This document shows, piece by piece, positions 1 to 29,480 of a stretch of 64,000 bases of DNA. Numbering within the stretch: position 1 is the first letter of the stretch; each line of letters begins with the position of its first letter. The notes under the pieces were generated by a model. The model made no database searches and was not told the DNA's origin. It worked only from the letters and a program-made list of their open reading frames with translations. Source of the stretch: Sacculina carcini (taxonomy: Eukaryota; Arthropoda; Thecostraca; Sacculinidae); assembly GCA_916048095.2 (NCBI GenBank), contig OU696583.1:6301822-6365821 (forward strand). The letters run 5' to 3'. Both the position numbers and the translations under genes were made by a program.

Positions 1-99
1 ACCAACGACCAGCAGTGAGATGTTTCCTATCTATGAATATGTATCGACAAAGAGCCTGATTGATATGGGGCAAAACCATCGAGCTTGCTCTTATGACCA

Positions 100-2539
100 C
101 CGGTGTGACAGATAAAACGGGGACATAGATAAAATGGGGACATCGACGCATTTGATACAAGATATGACGCATTTGAGGGAATTTGAAGGATTTCCCTTCG
201 TACCATGTGCACTGGATGTTATAACATGTGCTCTTATTAGTGATTCTTGCAGTGCAGTTGTAGTAACGTAGTTGGGCAGTTGCTAGTTTTTCATTGTAGA
301 CATGGGTACCCAGGTATGTATTTTGGTTAATTTCATAGGGGACAAATGTATTTTTGGAGTAAATGTGTTGTTCTTAAATTCGTTGGTGCTTGGTTCGTTA
401 GTGCTTGTGTTTGTTGCTTGTTTGGTTAGTAACCACTCACTGTATTAGTTGTCTGGTTTGTTAATGAACGATAATTTTTATAGCCGTCTGGTTGGTTAGT
501 GCACACATAAACAGTTCTCGTTGCTGGTGTTTTGTGTTGTAAAAGCGATGACGTGGTTTAATCTTGAATTTATGATAAAGTAGGTTACGTACTACTTGAA
601 AACTTGTCAAAATTTCAGACAGGCTCCACTCTAGAGGATGTGAGGTGCTATTTACAAACCGGAGTATGTCCCTCGTCAATGTCAAGGCAGAGGAAACAAA
701 GTCATCCGGCGCGCGTCCATGTTTCGGTTACATGGTTGGTATAACACGCTTGTTCAATTGCAACTAATGATCCAATATTACGCTGATTTTGCTCCGTCGT
801 CTCCTGGAGTTGCTGCGGAACTGGCGGACAGCGCCCAAGACGCCGCACCTTGCGACCATGGGCTCCTTTCCACTGTGTCAGTTGATGCCTACATCGCCAG
901 CCCGTCGTCGGTCTTCACAGCGTGTGACGAACCTGAAGGTGTCACCGAGCCTGCAGTCAAGCGGCGCCGCATGAATGACGCTAGACGCCCATTGACTTCA
1001 TGGACGGCTGTGCCGAGCGCGTCGGACCGCATCAACATCAGCGCGACGCTTGCGGACCCGCACTGCTGGCTCAATGACACAGTCATCGATGCGGCTCAGT
1101 CGCTGTTAGCGCGGCAATTCCCGTGGGTGTCTGGCCTCCAGTCGACTGTTGTGCTTCAGGGGTCCAATTATGGCGGATATTGCTGACGAAATTTCCCTTC
1201 TGAATTAAATTGGTTTGCTACACTAGGAGACAAGTACAAAAACAAATCAGCAAAAGATTACTTCACTAGTTTAGTTCAATCCACTATTTACACGTTAATT
1301 ATATTATAACTCTGTTATAGTGATATCCAAGTAACATTTTGATTCTTTTGTCGTATTTTCAGTTTCGGTTAGTTATCTACTTTTCATTTGTTATATTGTC
1401 AGTCCTACATTTGTGGATCGTGTGCGGTGCATCACATGCTTGATGCGCTGTTATGTCTATAATGAAGACACGTATGTGAAGAAGACATTGTTGATTATCG
1501 AAGCGTTTCCTGAATGTTTGCTGTTTCCTGACAATACATGACTTATTTCCAGCTCGCCTGAAACTCATAGTTTCACCATGTCTTACTGAATCATACTTTG
1601 TTCAGCCACTGGGATAGCTGAGTGTAATGCAGGTGTCCATGTCAACACGTCCCCCTTCACACACGCACACATACGCAAACGCTGGCACACGCAGCTGGTC
1701 ATAGGTCCGTTGGCTGTTGGTGCTCTCAGCCTATACGTTGATCTCCGAATGATACGCGTATTTTACAGCGTAATTTACAGCGTATAACATTACAGCATAT
1801 TACAGCGTATTTTACAGCGTAGCTTAATCACCTATTTGAATGATATTCCAAGAAAAACAAAATGAGGAAAAATACGAGCAAACAAGAAAAACCACTTCAA
1901 TAGTTCAGTTCTGTCAAAGGCGTGGTCATAATGGAGGCAATGTATTATCTGTACTCAGCAACAGCAAGCAGCGCAACAACTCACTCAACATTCACGACTG
2001 CTCACGCACACACTCCACTTCAGGATGGACAAACAAGCATATATACAAATCAGACATAGTCAGACGCAAGCGGGCATACCAATGTAGTCACACACAATGC
2101 AAGCGAATTCTACACCGAAGGACAGTTAGCGAATGCACAAGCCTGTAAAGACACGTTTACATCAACAAGTTCAATCCACTATTTACACGTTTATATAAAC
2201 GATAAAAGTCGATTTCAGATTTGAACATTAAACGAAAAATACTCCCAATAGCTAATATAAACTCAACACTAGCCCGCACCAAAAAACAAACCCTATAACT
2301 TCAATAAATAGCAATAGAGACTTGTCGATGTCCCCATTTTCACCAAGCAACTTGTTTCTTTACTACAACCGCGCCATACGGTAGACATGCACCAAGTTGG
2401 GTGAAAACCTTAAAATTCCTTCAAAATCCTTACACCATACAGTGAAAAGCCTTCAAATCCCTTCAAATGCGTCAAATTTTGTATCAAATGCGTCGATGTC
2501 CCCATTTTATCTATGTCCCCGTTTTATCTGTCACACCGG
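100..2539. mobile_element. Long-TIR DNA transposon, non-autonomous, with Ulp1 protease fragment
   Basis: Two nearly identical ~90-bp segments lie in opposite orientation at 100-190 and about 2450-2539. Read inward, each starts CCGGTGTGACAGATAAAACG and continues through GGGGACATAGATAAAATGGG and the GACGCATTTGATAC motif. They enclose about 2.26 kb holding one short GC-rich coding stretch (719-1186) in otherwise AT-rich DNA. Long TIRs plus a Ulp1-type protease gene are known from some MULE and KDZ-type transposons, so this is probably a deleted relative; that class call is inference. No clear target-site duplication is visible beside 100 or 2539. A third partial copy of the terminal motif (TCGATGTCCCCATTTT) lies near 2325. 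A direct repeat containing TTCAATCCACTATTTACACG occurs near 1275 and 2170, and a short TTTACAGCGTA tandem at 1762-1822. Confidence 0.6.
719..1186 (+). pseudogene. Truncated Ulp1/SENP-like cysteine protease ORF (transposon cargo)
   Basis: The 155-codon ORF ends in TGA at 1184-1186. Residues ~1-80 are unremarkable. A short basic KRRRM stretch, possibly a nuclear localisation signal, precedes the part I recognise. The last ~45 residues contain CWLNDTVIDAAQSLL followed by QFPWVSGLQ, which matches the entry region of Ulp1/SENP-family (C48) proteases encoded inside animal transposons. The catalytic His-Asp-Cys triad would lie downstream, but the frame closes within 40 residues of the motif, so the enzyme is truncated and presumably inactive. 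Local GC content is much higher than in the flanks. It lies inside a pair of long inverted repeats (100-190, 2450-2539). It could be an exon of a spliced transposon gene, since TGACGAAATTTCCC follows the stop, but I found no convincing downstream exon. Confidence 0.55.
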
Positions 2540-3898
2540 CAATCTGGGCCGCATAATCTGTCCGATATTCAAACTTGGTTGTCGCGGGGACGCTGCCATC
2601 TTCCGCGTGCAGTTCGTGCGACGGTGCGATTAACTGATGCTATTGACACAACACAAGTGCATTTGGCAATGCGGCCGTGCACAAGACCAATTTGGCACAC
2701 GACCCGCGTCCACTATCCACAGCTCTGATTGTGGCCAGTCACGAAGTGGGCGCACGACCTGCGTCCTGCTGCGGCGCCGTCGTCTCGACACGCCATATTT
2801 GTCGCGTTTTTTGTTTGGACAGTGGTCGGTGTGTGTGTTTGATGTCGTTCAGCGGTGATTGCATATAACGCCAGCTTTAATGTCGTCATCAGCACAGCGT
2901 ACGGGACACACACACATTATTCCTTAATGCACAAATGCTTCTTTGTTGTGATTCTTGAGCTAATGCGTTTCGGCATAGCCAGACCGTTGTTGAAAAGAGC
3001 CATTGCCTTTTGTTTTGTTCTTGAAGACACGCGGATCTTTTCTGGAACGTCCTCAGCTGAGCAGGTCCTAACGAGTACGCTTGACTGCCTATTTCGGACA
3101 CTTGAACACACCACTAATATCGTCTAAATTGGTCTTACCAAAACTGTTATACATATCGACATTATCTTGACTTATATATATCATAATAGCTTATTGATAA
3201 TTTATCAACCTGTTCAAGGTATTTTTGAAATTTGGTCAAAGCGTAGTCTTATAACTTCGGCAGGGGCACCTGAAACATTTGGAGAATGCTAACGGGAAAA
3301 TTTGACACCCTTATTGATAGATTGGCAGAGATACATGTTTCCTTTCAATTGAGTGTTTTTCAGTAAAACTAGCTAAGTTCGCTCTTTTTTGTGATCCTGA
3401 GCAAATATAATAATAATTAGCAATTTAGTTGGAAACAAATATGCATTAATACCTCTAAATCTTTTATCCATAGGCCTTATCAATAGGCTTCCTTATTTAT
3501 ACTCCTTAGGCGGCTGGTTCTCGTAGACGTCCGTTACTGTACCTCTGATTACGTATCTTGTCTATTTTCCACGTGTCAAATGTATTTGGTCTACTCCCGC
3601 TGTTGATAGGTAAACAGTTATAAGATCAGCAACACGAGGCAGGCCTGCATCGTGAAAATGTTTTACACCGCACATTATCATTCATCTATATACGTATGTC
3701 CTAATGAACAATAAAAACCCTTCACGCTCAATATATTTTCCTTTTACACAAACATGCCATTGATTGGAGAGTGTCGAAATATAGCAAGCTGGCGTGTCTT
3801 ATCAGAACTTGAATGCCTTCATCTGGTTCAGTACCAATCCATGATCCAGTCCATGACATGTCCGATTTCTACATGTGTTGGCATATTCATGCTTTGAA
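2540..3898. other. No supported gene
   Basis: 2540-3130 is moderately GC-rich with several overlapping short ORFs on both strands, none resembling a known family. 3131-3898 is AT-rich with no coding signal or repeat structure that I could support. Confidence 0.5.
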
Positions 3899-4063
3899 TT
3901 ATGTGTAGTGTGTGTATGTGTGTGTATGTATGTGTTTATGCGTGTATATGTATCTATGTGTGCATATGTATATATGTGTGTGTATTTATATGTACGTGTA
4001 TGTATGTATGTGTGTGTGTATGTGTGTGTGTGTCAGTATGTGTGTGTGTGTGTGTGTGTGTCA

Positions 4064-4102
<39 letters not shown>

Positions 4103-4105
4103 TGC
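3899..4105. repeat. (TG)n/(TGTA) microsatellite
   Basis: Imperfect TGTATG and TG repeats become nearly pure (TG)n towards 4040-4100. Alternating purine-pyrimidine DNA of this kind explains the Cys/Val/Tyr-only reading frames here. Confidence 0.95.
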
Positions 4106-4209
4106 TCCACCCAATCAACTGGACTGGTGTAGACAAAAAGTGTGTCAAAGTCGTACAGAAAAAGTCGTCACACCATCGACGACATCGTCAGCACAAGATT
4201 CACTTCCGG

Positions 4210-4258
4210 CGCGCATATGACAGCCCCCATATGACAGCCCCATATGACAGCCCCACGC
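4210..4258. repeat. Short tandem of CATATGACAGCCCC
   Basis: About three copies of a 13-14-bp unit (CATATGACAGCCCC), followed by CACGCTC. This is too short for further interpretation. Confidence 0.7.
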
Positions 4259-4554
4259 TCTCTTTCTTGTTAACTTGCTCATCTCTTCCTCTTTCTCATG
4301 CGCTACTTCCACACCTCTCAGCTGTACACAGCATGTCTTCTTGTTGTTGTCTTGGGTTTTCTTTTGTCAGTGCGGTCAGGAACAGTGGGTTTGTGTGTGA
4401 GCAAACCACATTGAAATATATCATTTGATCCATGTTTTGCAGCTAACACACTTGCAATGAACTCATACTCCATGAGATTACGCTGAGAAACCTTGACGGA
4501 GTACAGCGTGGATGTAATTCATTCAAAATTATGTACCTGGTCATTGCGTGGGCG

Positions 4555-4762
4555 ACAGTGTGTGTTTGTGTGTGTGTATGTGTGTATATGTACGAGTGTG
4601 TATGTGTGTGTGCGTGTGTGCGTGTGTGCTTGTGTGTGTGTCTGTGCTTATGTGCTGGTCATCAACAGAGACTGACTGCCAGTTCTGCCATCATTCAGAT
4701 GTCACATTCACACACACACACACATACATACATACACACACACACATACACATACACTACCA
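4555..4762. repeat. (GT)n then (CA)n microsatellites
   Basis: GT-rich tract at 4558-4655 and CA-rich tract at 4709-4760, about 50 bp apart and inverted relative to each other, so a transcript could fold them together. Confidence 0.9.
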
Positions 4763-5027
4763 CGACCGTCGCACGGATGCAGAGAATCGTCGTGAGAGGT
4801 TACAAGTCCTGATTCGAGCTTACTTATTCACTACCTCCTGTTTTTGTGTATCTCAATGCAGAATTTTAATAACGTTGTTTTTATCACGTGAGAAAACCGG
4901 GATTAATCTACCAGTTGATCAATTTCCTGTGGCTCTTGCCAACGTTGTTGTGGTTGCGGTTACTAAATGTGTTGCGCTTACCAACTATTTTTTGTACACG
5001 AACTAATCATGCCTCTGCTGCCTCCTG

Positions 5028-5158
5028 CTACAGACAGACAGATAGACAGAGACGGGCAGACAAACAGACAGACAGAGAGGGACAAATAGATATACAGACA
5101 AAGAGACAAACAGACACGAACATACAGACAAAGAGATAGACAGACAGACAGACAGAGA
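5028..5158. repeat. (CAGA)n/(CAGACAAA)n microsatellite
   Basis: Interrupted CAGACAGA and CAGACAAA repeats over about 130 bp. Confidence 0.9.
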
Positions 5159-5234
5159 TGACAGGCCAGCAGGTTATAAACAGGCGCTTGGAGGCACTCG
5201 CGCGTCCCTCACAGTCAGTCCCTAGCCAAACAGG

Positions 5235-5344
5235 CACACACAAACACACACACACACACACACACGTATACGAATCTCATACAATATCTGGCGTACAGGA
5301 GCGCTCGCTAAAAAGACCACTGTCAATATTGACTCTGTGTGCTA

Positions 5345-5404
<60 letters not shown>

Positions 5405-5475
5405 TTGTGTGTGTACGTGTGTGAGAAAGAGTGTGTGTTTGTGTGTGTGTGTGTCGGTGTGTGCTGGAGTGGTGT
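5235..5475. repeat. (CA)n and long (GT)n tracts
   Basis: (CA)n at 5237-5263 and near-pure (GT)n at 5347-5450, inverted relative to one another with about 80 bp of unique sequence between. Confidence 0.9.
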
Positions 5476-5764
5476 GCGAATTGCTTTTGTTACGTATTGA
5501 GAGAGGCGGAGGTGTTGTATCAGCGGAGACGTGTGCGTTTGTGAAGCCGTTTTATGGCGCATTTTATAGGTTGTATTATCTGTTGAGCTCTAGATAAATA
5601 TTCCACGATCGTTGAATTTGCGCTCTACCATTAACATGCATTGATTTTCACCGTGAATCTAAGAGATACAAGTTATGATATTATTAACGAACCTATATAC
5701 GCTAAACTGTTTCAAACTGTGGTGTGAAACCTTTTTACTCTATTTTCCCATTCTTCAGTGAGCC

Positions 5765-6010
5765 CACCACCGGCGCATCTAGAGGAGGGCTCAGGAACCT
5801 GTAATCCCCCAAAAATGTTTCCATCAAATCATCATAAACAAGAGGCTCAATAAAAAGAAACAATAAAAATAAATTATGTAGAATTTGCTGATAAAATCAT
5901 CATGGCAAGCACGTTGCATAGTGATGGATGAACATGACTGATCGCCCTCCAAAAATTCAGCCCAATAATTCAGACTCTCCCCCAAATTGCACCCTGGAGC
6001 CGCCACTGGC
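5765..6010. mobile_element. Possible hAT-type MITE (CAGTGGCGGCTCCAGG end)
   Basis: The right end, read inward on the minus strand, is CAGTGGCGGCTCCAGGGTGC. The left end (5772-5795) reads CCGGCGCATCTAGAGGAGGG, a diverged match. CAGTGGCGG-type termini are common in animal hAT elements. The interior is AT-rich and non-coding. I could not read an 8-bp target duplication. Confidence 0.4.
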
Positions 6011-6190
6011 GCCAATTCTTAATTTTCCAAATCAGCGCTGATAAACCTAATAAATATGTAAGAAGCAAAATAAACGAATGCGCATAGATGAAAACAAACA
6101 TTTATACTTTTCTTGCTTTATTCCCTTATTTCCCACTTGACAGCCCCTGCATTCTCTACCAGTGGGAAATTTCCCACCGATTACGCAACG
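5990..6190 (-). mobile_element. hAT-like MITE, family A, degenerate copy
   Basis: On the minus strand this resembles the intact copy at 27891-28148. Shared blocks are the GGGAAATTTCCCACTGG segment, the AAGTGGGAAATAAGGG segment and the TTTATCAGCGCTGATTTGG block. Terminal bases have diverged. Confidence 0.5.
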
Positions 6191-6465
6191 CTGGTTAAAT
6201 AATGGACAACGAATAGTTGAACTTTAATTTATTGTAAATAACACCATTTTCCGGCACAGAGTTTCTTAAGGCAAAATGTCTACATGGCTGGGACTACACT
6301 TATGAATAATTACTTTAATCGCAACTCTTCTCAGCCACATTGTGTCATCAACAATTTGAGTTATGCACGCTCACTGCGCTCAATACAGGCCTGGCTCTTT
6401 GAATATTAATTATTACATGTCGTGCACAAGTCTAATGGGCACGCCGCATTGTACACATACACGCG
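6190..6465. other. No supported gene
   Basis: AT-rich spacer with no recognisable element. Confidence 0.5.
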
Positions 6466-6626
6466 TTTATGTGTGTTTGTGAGTGTGTTTGTGTGTGTGT
6501 GTGTGAGTGTGCTTGTGTGTGTGTGTGTGTGTGTGTGTGTGCCTGCTTGCATGCGTGTATGTGATTTGTGAAGTGGCACGTATTCTCCCTTCAGCATAGG
6601 AGCGAGCGTGGGTTAGTGCATGTGTG

Positions 6627-6678
<52 letters not shown>

Positions 6679-6690
6679 TGTGGTTTGAGT
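6466..6690. repeat. (GT)n, (TC)n and (GT)n compound microsatellite
   Basis: GT-rich at 6470-6545, then GTGTGTCTG followed by a pure (TC)n at 6631-6661 and (TG)n to 6682. Confidence 0.9.
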
Positions 6691-6780
6691 GTGTGTGGTT
6701 TTTAATACGATTTATCGATGATAAAGCGGTGTGTGACGGCGGTTATTAGCTAAGACCGGCCGCCTTAACGGTGCTCGATG

Positions 6781-6860
6781 CACGTGCTATTTGGAGTGGA
6801 GGTGCTCTCACTAGCGTGTCGCACGTGCCGTCGTACGTGGCACGTGCCACGTGCCACGTG
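6781..6860. promoter_or_regulatory. Cluster of CACGTG E-boxes
   Basis: Five CACGTG hexamers lie within 80 bp, at 6781, 6822, 6841, 6848 and 6855; the last three repeat at exactly 7-bp spacing. CACGTG is the palindromic target of bHLH/bHLH-ZIP factors such as Myc/Max, USF, MITF/TFE and CLOCK. The block sits about 3.8 kb beyond the Islet stop codon. That it binds anything is inference. Confidence 0.45.
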
Positions 6861-6909
6861 CGGTTGTGTGTCACTGCATTAGCGCTGTGATATGCACTCA
6901 ATGACACGC

Positions 6910-6935
6910 AACTGTCACACACACACACACACACA

Positions 6936-7004
<69 letters not shown>

Positions 7005-7182
7005 ACACACACAGACACACACACACAGACACACACACACACAGACACACACACACACACACTCACACACACAGACACACACACACACACACAGACACAC
7101 ACACAGACACACACACACAGACACACACAAGCACACTCACATACAAACGCACACACACAAAGACACACACACACACGCTGAT
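6910..7182. repeat. (CA)n microsatellite, 270 bp
   Basis: Pure (CA)n at 6953-6998, then CAGACACA variants to about 7180. Confidence 0.95.
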
Positions 7183-7487
7183 ACACCATCGGGCATAGAG
7201 GGGTTTCTCTAAGAGTACGTATTGAATCTCACAAGAGGTGGCCGGGTTTTGCGTTCATGGCTGCTGCACAGACGCACTCAGACCAGACAGTCCTGTAATA
7301 CACTGCAGCCGGGCAATACTAAATGAAATTTAACAAAATTATCATCATTTGATTGTCTTTGTTTGCATTGCTCAGCCCAGTATTTCTCGCCCTATACGCC
7401 CTATATGCTGACTGTATCGTATTGGTCACATGCCGATGAAATCTATGGGACATATATCAGTACACTGATGTGAGTATATTGCGATTA

Positions 7488-7505
7488 TGGTGTGTGTGTG
7501 TGTGT

Positions 7506-7560
<55 letters not shown>

Positions 7561-7576
7561 TGTGTGTGTGTGTGTA
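7488..7576. repeat. (GT)n microsatellite
   Basis: Near-pure GT repeat with a few interruptions. Confidence 0.95.
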
Positions 7577-7703
7577 CACTGTCGGTTACAAGTGCTTCTT
7601 GAGCGACGCCTAACTGCAGCATTTCATCTTCTGTTCATTGGCAAGTCTGAAGCTGACAGCGGCTAGCTTGTGTGGATGAGAGTGCATGCATTGTGTCTAC
7701 ATA

Positions 7704-7713
7704 TGTGTATATC

Positions 7714-7744
<31 letters not shown>

Positions 7745-7796
7745 GTGCGTGTGTGTGTTTGTGTGTGTGCTTGTGTGTGTGTGTGTGTGTGTTTGA
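7704..7796. repeat. (GT)n microsatellite
   Basis: GT repeat with GC and TT interruptions. Confidence 0.95.
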
Positions 7797-7799
7797 CAC

Positions 7800-8534
7800 T
7801 CAAAGACTGTTTGTTTGTACAGCAGCTTAATGTATTGAGTACCTGCAAATAAACACGCACACACAGACAAATATATTTTTTGTCGTGATTTTGCGCAATT
7901 TATAACGAGTGAAATTATTTGCACTTGTAGAGTATTGGACGTCTTTGAAATATACCGATAATTGTAAATTGTCAGAATGGAATATTTTCCACCAAAACAA
8001 GTATAAGGTGATGAATATTAATAAAGCTATATTACTTCTCAACTGACCTGTTGCACTCAATGTGTCGTGTCATAAGGCAGACTCTGCTCATGAGATATTT
8101 GCAAACAAATAGAGATCAGTTGATGATATGTTTTCTATATGTCTTCTCTGATCTGGCGTTTGGTTTTCAGCTGAGACATTTACATTTGCACATTGATCGC
8201 TGGCATCTACATATTACATACTGACATTTACATATTGGTCGCTTTTTAGCTGCATTTTCTGATTTATTAATTTTATTATTTTGCTTATTATTATTATAAT
8301 ATTATATTTAATGGTGCTTAATGAATAAAATTAAATTTGATTTGTTAGTTTTCATCGTTTGTGTCTTTTGTTTCTTCATTAGCCTTTACTTGATCAAATA
8401 TAAAAATATATATCCTTGGTTTATTATTGTTTTATATTATAAGCTTATTAAATATTGTTAAAGTTCAAATGTTTCATGTCGTATAGCAGAGGTGTTAAAT
8501 ATTATCTTACCTTTCCATGCGGTCTGCCAAAACA
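7800..8534. other. AT-rich spacer, no gene seen
   Basis: Very AT-rich, with runs such as TTATTATTATTATAATATTATATT at 8266-8310. No coding or element signal. Confidence 0.5.
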
Positions 8535-9373
8535 CAGTCGGCCCTCCAAATAGCGAACTCGAAGAGACCGAGAAAGTTTCCGCTATTTGGAGGCTTCCAC
8601 TATTTGGAGGTTTGCGCTATTTGGAGGTTTGCGCTATTTGGAGGTTTGCGCTATTTGGAGATTTGCGCTAGTTGGTTGGTTATGGTTAGCAATGGTTGCA
8701 ATCATTTTTCACTGTGAATCATTCGTTTTTCACAAAATATTCTTTTTTTATTTACCATTTTGAATTTTTCTCAAATATTATTCTACATATATTTTTCATT
8801 AAACACGAATTTATTCAGCTGTGCGATGTTTTCTTTTGTACGCCCTGGTTTTGGTATGATGCAGTTTGCAAGACAGACCCGTTTCATGTTGAACACATCA
8901 TTAGTCTCCGATGCAATAGTAATCGGAATTGAAAACGTTATACGAAGGTTTAAATTGCTGTATGATTCTTGTGCGAGATGCTCGCCAATCTGGGATCCTA
9001 GACGGCCACCTAGTTTACCTATGCTTAATAATATGCCTGTGCATATGCCTGTGTCTATAGCCGGTTCAAATAAGTCACTCGTTTATATCCATCAGCTTTC
9101 AACAGTCAAGTGTTGTCAGTCGACAAGCTGGAGTCAATATATTGCATACATCCTCCATCCTACAAGAATCTCACAAAACCCCGTTTTCCGCTATTTGGAG
9201 GTGTGCTATATGAGTGGGGACCCATAGATCATTCCGCTATTTGGAGGTTTCCGCTACTCGGAGGATTATACTCATCTGTTTGGAGGTTTAATTAAAATAT
9301 ATTTTATAGTATCTTGATCGGGACCAATGAATTATTCCGCTATTTGGAGATCCGCTATTCGGAGGGTCCACTG
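8535..9373. mobile_element. Tigger/pogo-like MITE with amplified terminal motif
   Basis: The left end reads CAGTCGGCCCTCCAAATAGC and the right end, on the minus strand, CAGTGGACCCTCCGAATAGC. CAGT-CCTC termini of this kind are typical of Tigger/pogo elements. The 17-bp motif TTTGCGCTATTTGGAGG is repeated about five times at 8580-8665, and related CGCTATTTGGAGG copies recur near 9188, 9235, 9255 and 9340. The interior has no transposase, so it depends on a helper. The expected TA target duplication cannot be read on the left (ACA precedes CAGTC), so that flank may be mutated. Confidence 0.65.
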
Positions 9374-10187
9374 TTATTCTGAAAACAAACAAAATAAAAC
9401 GTAGATAAATCCAGATGTATTATATAAAGCGATTTTATTATACATTAAGTTCACATTGTCATATCAATTCATGTCATGTCATGTCATGTCATACACCAGC
9501 TCGTGAAGAAAAAATCGGATACAATTCGATTAATTGTTGAATGAAATATTTAAATTTATCACCTGTCAAATGAAGGTCATCAGGTCATACTAACTTACAT
9601 ATTATATTATTACTTTCGCTCAATAAACGTATCATGTTTTATCAATTGATAAAACAATGGGCTGGAAAACATCAAGCTGAGAATCACTGTGACATTGTGT
9701 TTTATCGTTAGGAGGATACAGATGTGTATCAAACAGAAATCACCCGTGTGTCACTCCTATTTGATAAAAATAACTCATATTTTCATTAGATTTTGAAATT
9801 CTTGTTTTACAGTATAATTATAATGAAAACCAATTTCGTGTAAGCATTATATGTATTGGATCATCATTCTTCGACAGACACCAATTATATACACATATCT
9901 GTATACACATATGCGCATATACACACATTCATACATATGTTTACAGATATATATAGATATACATCAATAGATGAACACAAACATACACAAATGTGTAATG
10001 CAGCATATATGTATAGCAAAACCATCAAGATCCTTTCTGAATTCATATCTTTCCTATCGTATACGTTTTTGTAACCGTCAAAATCGAACTGTCCATCGTG
10101 ACATTATTGAAGTGTATAATATCAGCATGATGTTCAACGAGTAAATATACCGGTCTCGAGAATAAAGTTTTCATTAAAACTTGGTAA
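9374..10187. other. AT-rich 3' flank of Islet, no gene seen
   Basis: Contains an (ATGTC)n run at about 9469-9492 and an ATATAC-rich stretch at 9885-9965. No coding signal. Confidence 0.5.
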
Positions 10188-10193
10188 TTTATT
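10188..10193 (-). terminator. Candidate poly(A) signal of Islet
   Basis: AATAAA on the minus strand, about 430 nt after the Islet stop codon at 10625-10627. This position would give a short 3' UTR; other AATAAA-like sites further down cannot be excluded. Confidence 0.4.
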
Positions 10194-10624
10194 TGTTAAA
10201 ATTGGATGAAAAATACAATAAGAAAACGCAATTAGAACTGGCAGAAATCTTTTCAAGCATTGCATGAGAGAAATAAAAGTAAAAAATCAACAAGCCACTA
10301 ATTGCAGGAATAGTGTGAGTTCTGATGGAGCATGATACCTGTGATACGTCTGTTAACACAGAACCGGGCGGCAAAATGCCTCGTCAATGCTGCCTCCTGA
10401 TAAGTTTTGTGTCCAACAAATACGAATACAACAAGAACTGAAAGAGTTTCTTCTATTTGCGACAATGCGACTTAACAACATCGAACATCTCTCTTTGTTT
10501 GGGTCGGCAGACGGCACGTCATTTGATACGTCAGATCCTGGATGGAGATCCCAATGCATGCTGCGTGCAGGAGGCCTCGGAAACAACGCAACCAGCATGC
10601 TCGTCGCAACAGCAGTCGCTCACT

Positions 10625-29087
<18,463 letters not shown>

Positions 29088-29480
29088 GGCAGTCGTTCAC
29101 CTGACCTGACCTCGCCCCGACAGTCGACAAACCACGAACAGAGCGGCGACACAACAGTATCACAACCACCACCGCAGACAGACTGACACTGCGCCGTCAG
29201 CGTGTGGGCAAGCGCGTCGGTCGATAACAACAAGCCCCGCCCATCTGAGGTCACGTGATCACAATTGACCACGCCCTGTCAGTGTGTGGTCGCCAGCATG
29301 CACCCGCCCACCACCGCACAGGGGGCAGCAGTGTCGGCTAGTGTTGACAGCAAGGAAATCGATGGTCCAGCAGAACACACAAGACAACAACTGTTGCTCG
29401 ATTCCATTGAGAAAGCACATCACTCTCTCTCACGATAAACTTGACCGTTGAGAAGTGGCCATTTTGCCAGCGTCGGTCGT
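29088..29480 (-). promoter_or_regulatory. isl: Islet 5' UTR and promoter region
   Basis: A sharp GC-rich block upstream of the start codon in otherwise AT-rich DNA. It contains a GC box (CCCCGCCC near 29233), the E-box palindrome TGATCACGTGACC (about 29250, minus-strand reading GGTCACGTGATCA), CACCCGCCCACC near 29303 and an ACAGGGGGCAGCAG motif near 29318. No TATA box is seen. The transcription start cannot be placed. Confidence 0.5.

Noticed and set aside
3875..7212. Long ORFs of alternating Cys/Val or His/Thr
   Set aside because: They are translations of (GT)n/(CA)n tracts, open in several frames on both strands. The same holds for similar ORFs at 12053-12455, 14738-15387, 17537-18276, 27102-27382 and 31122-32157.
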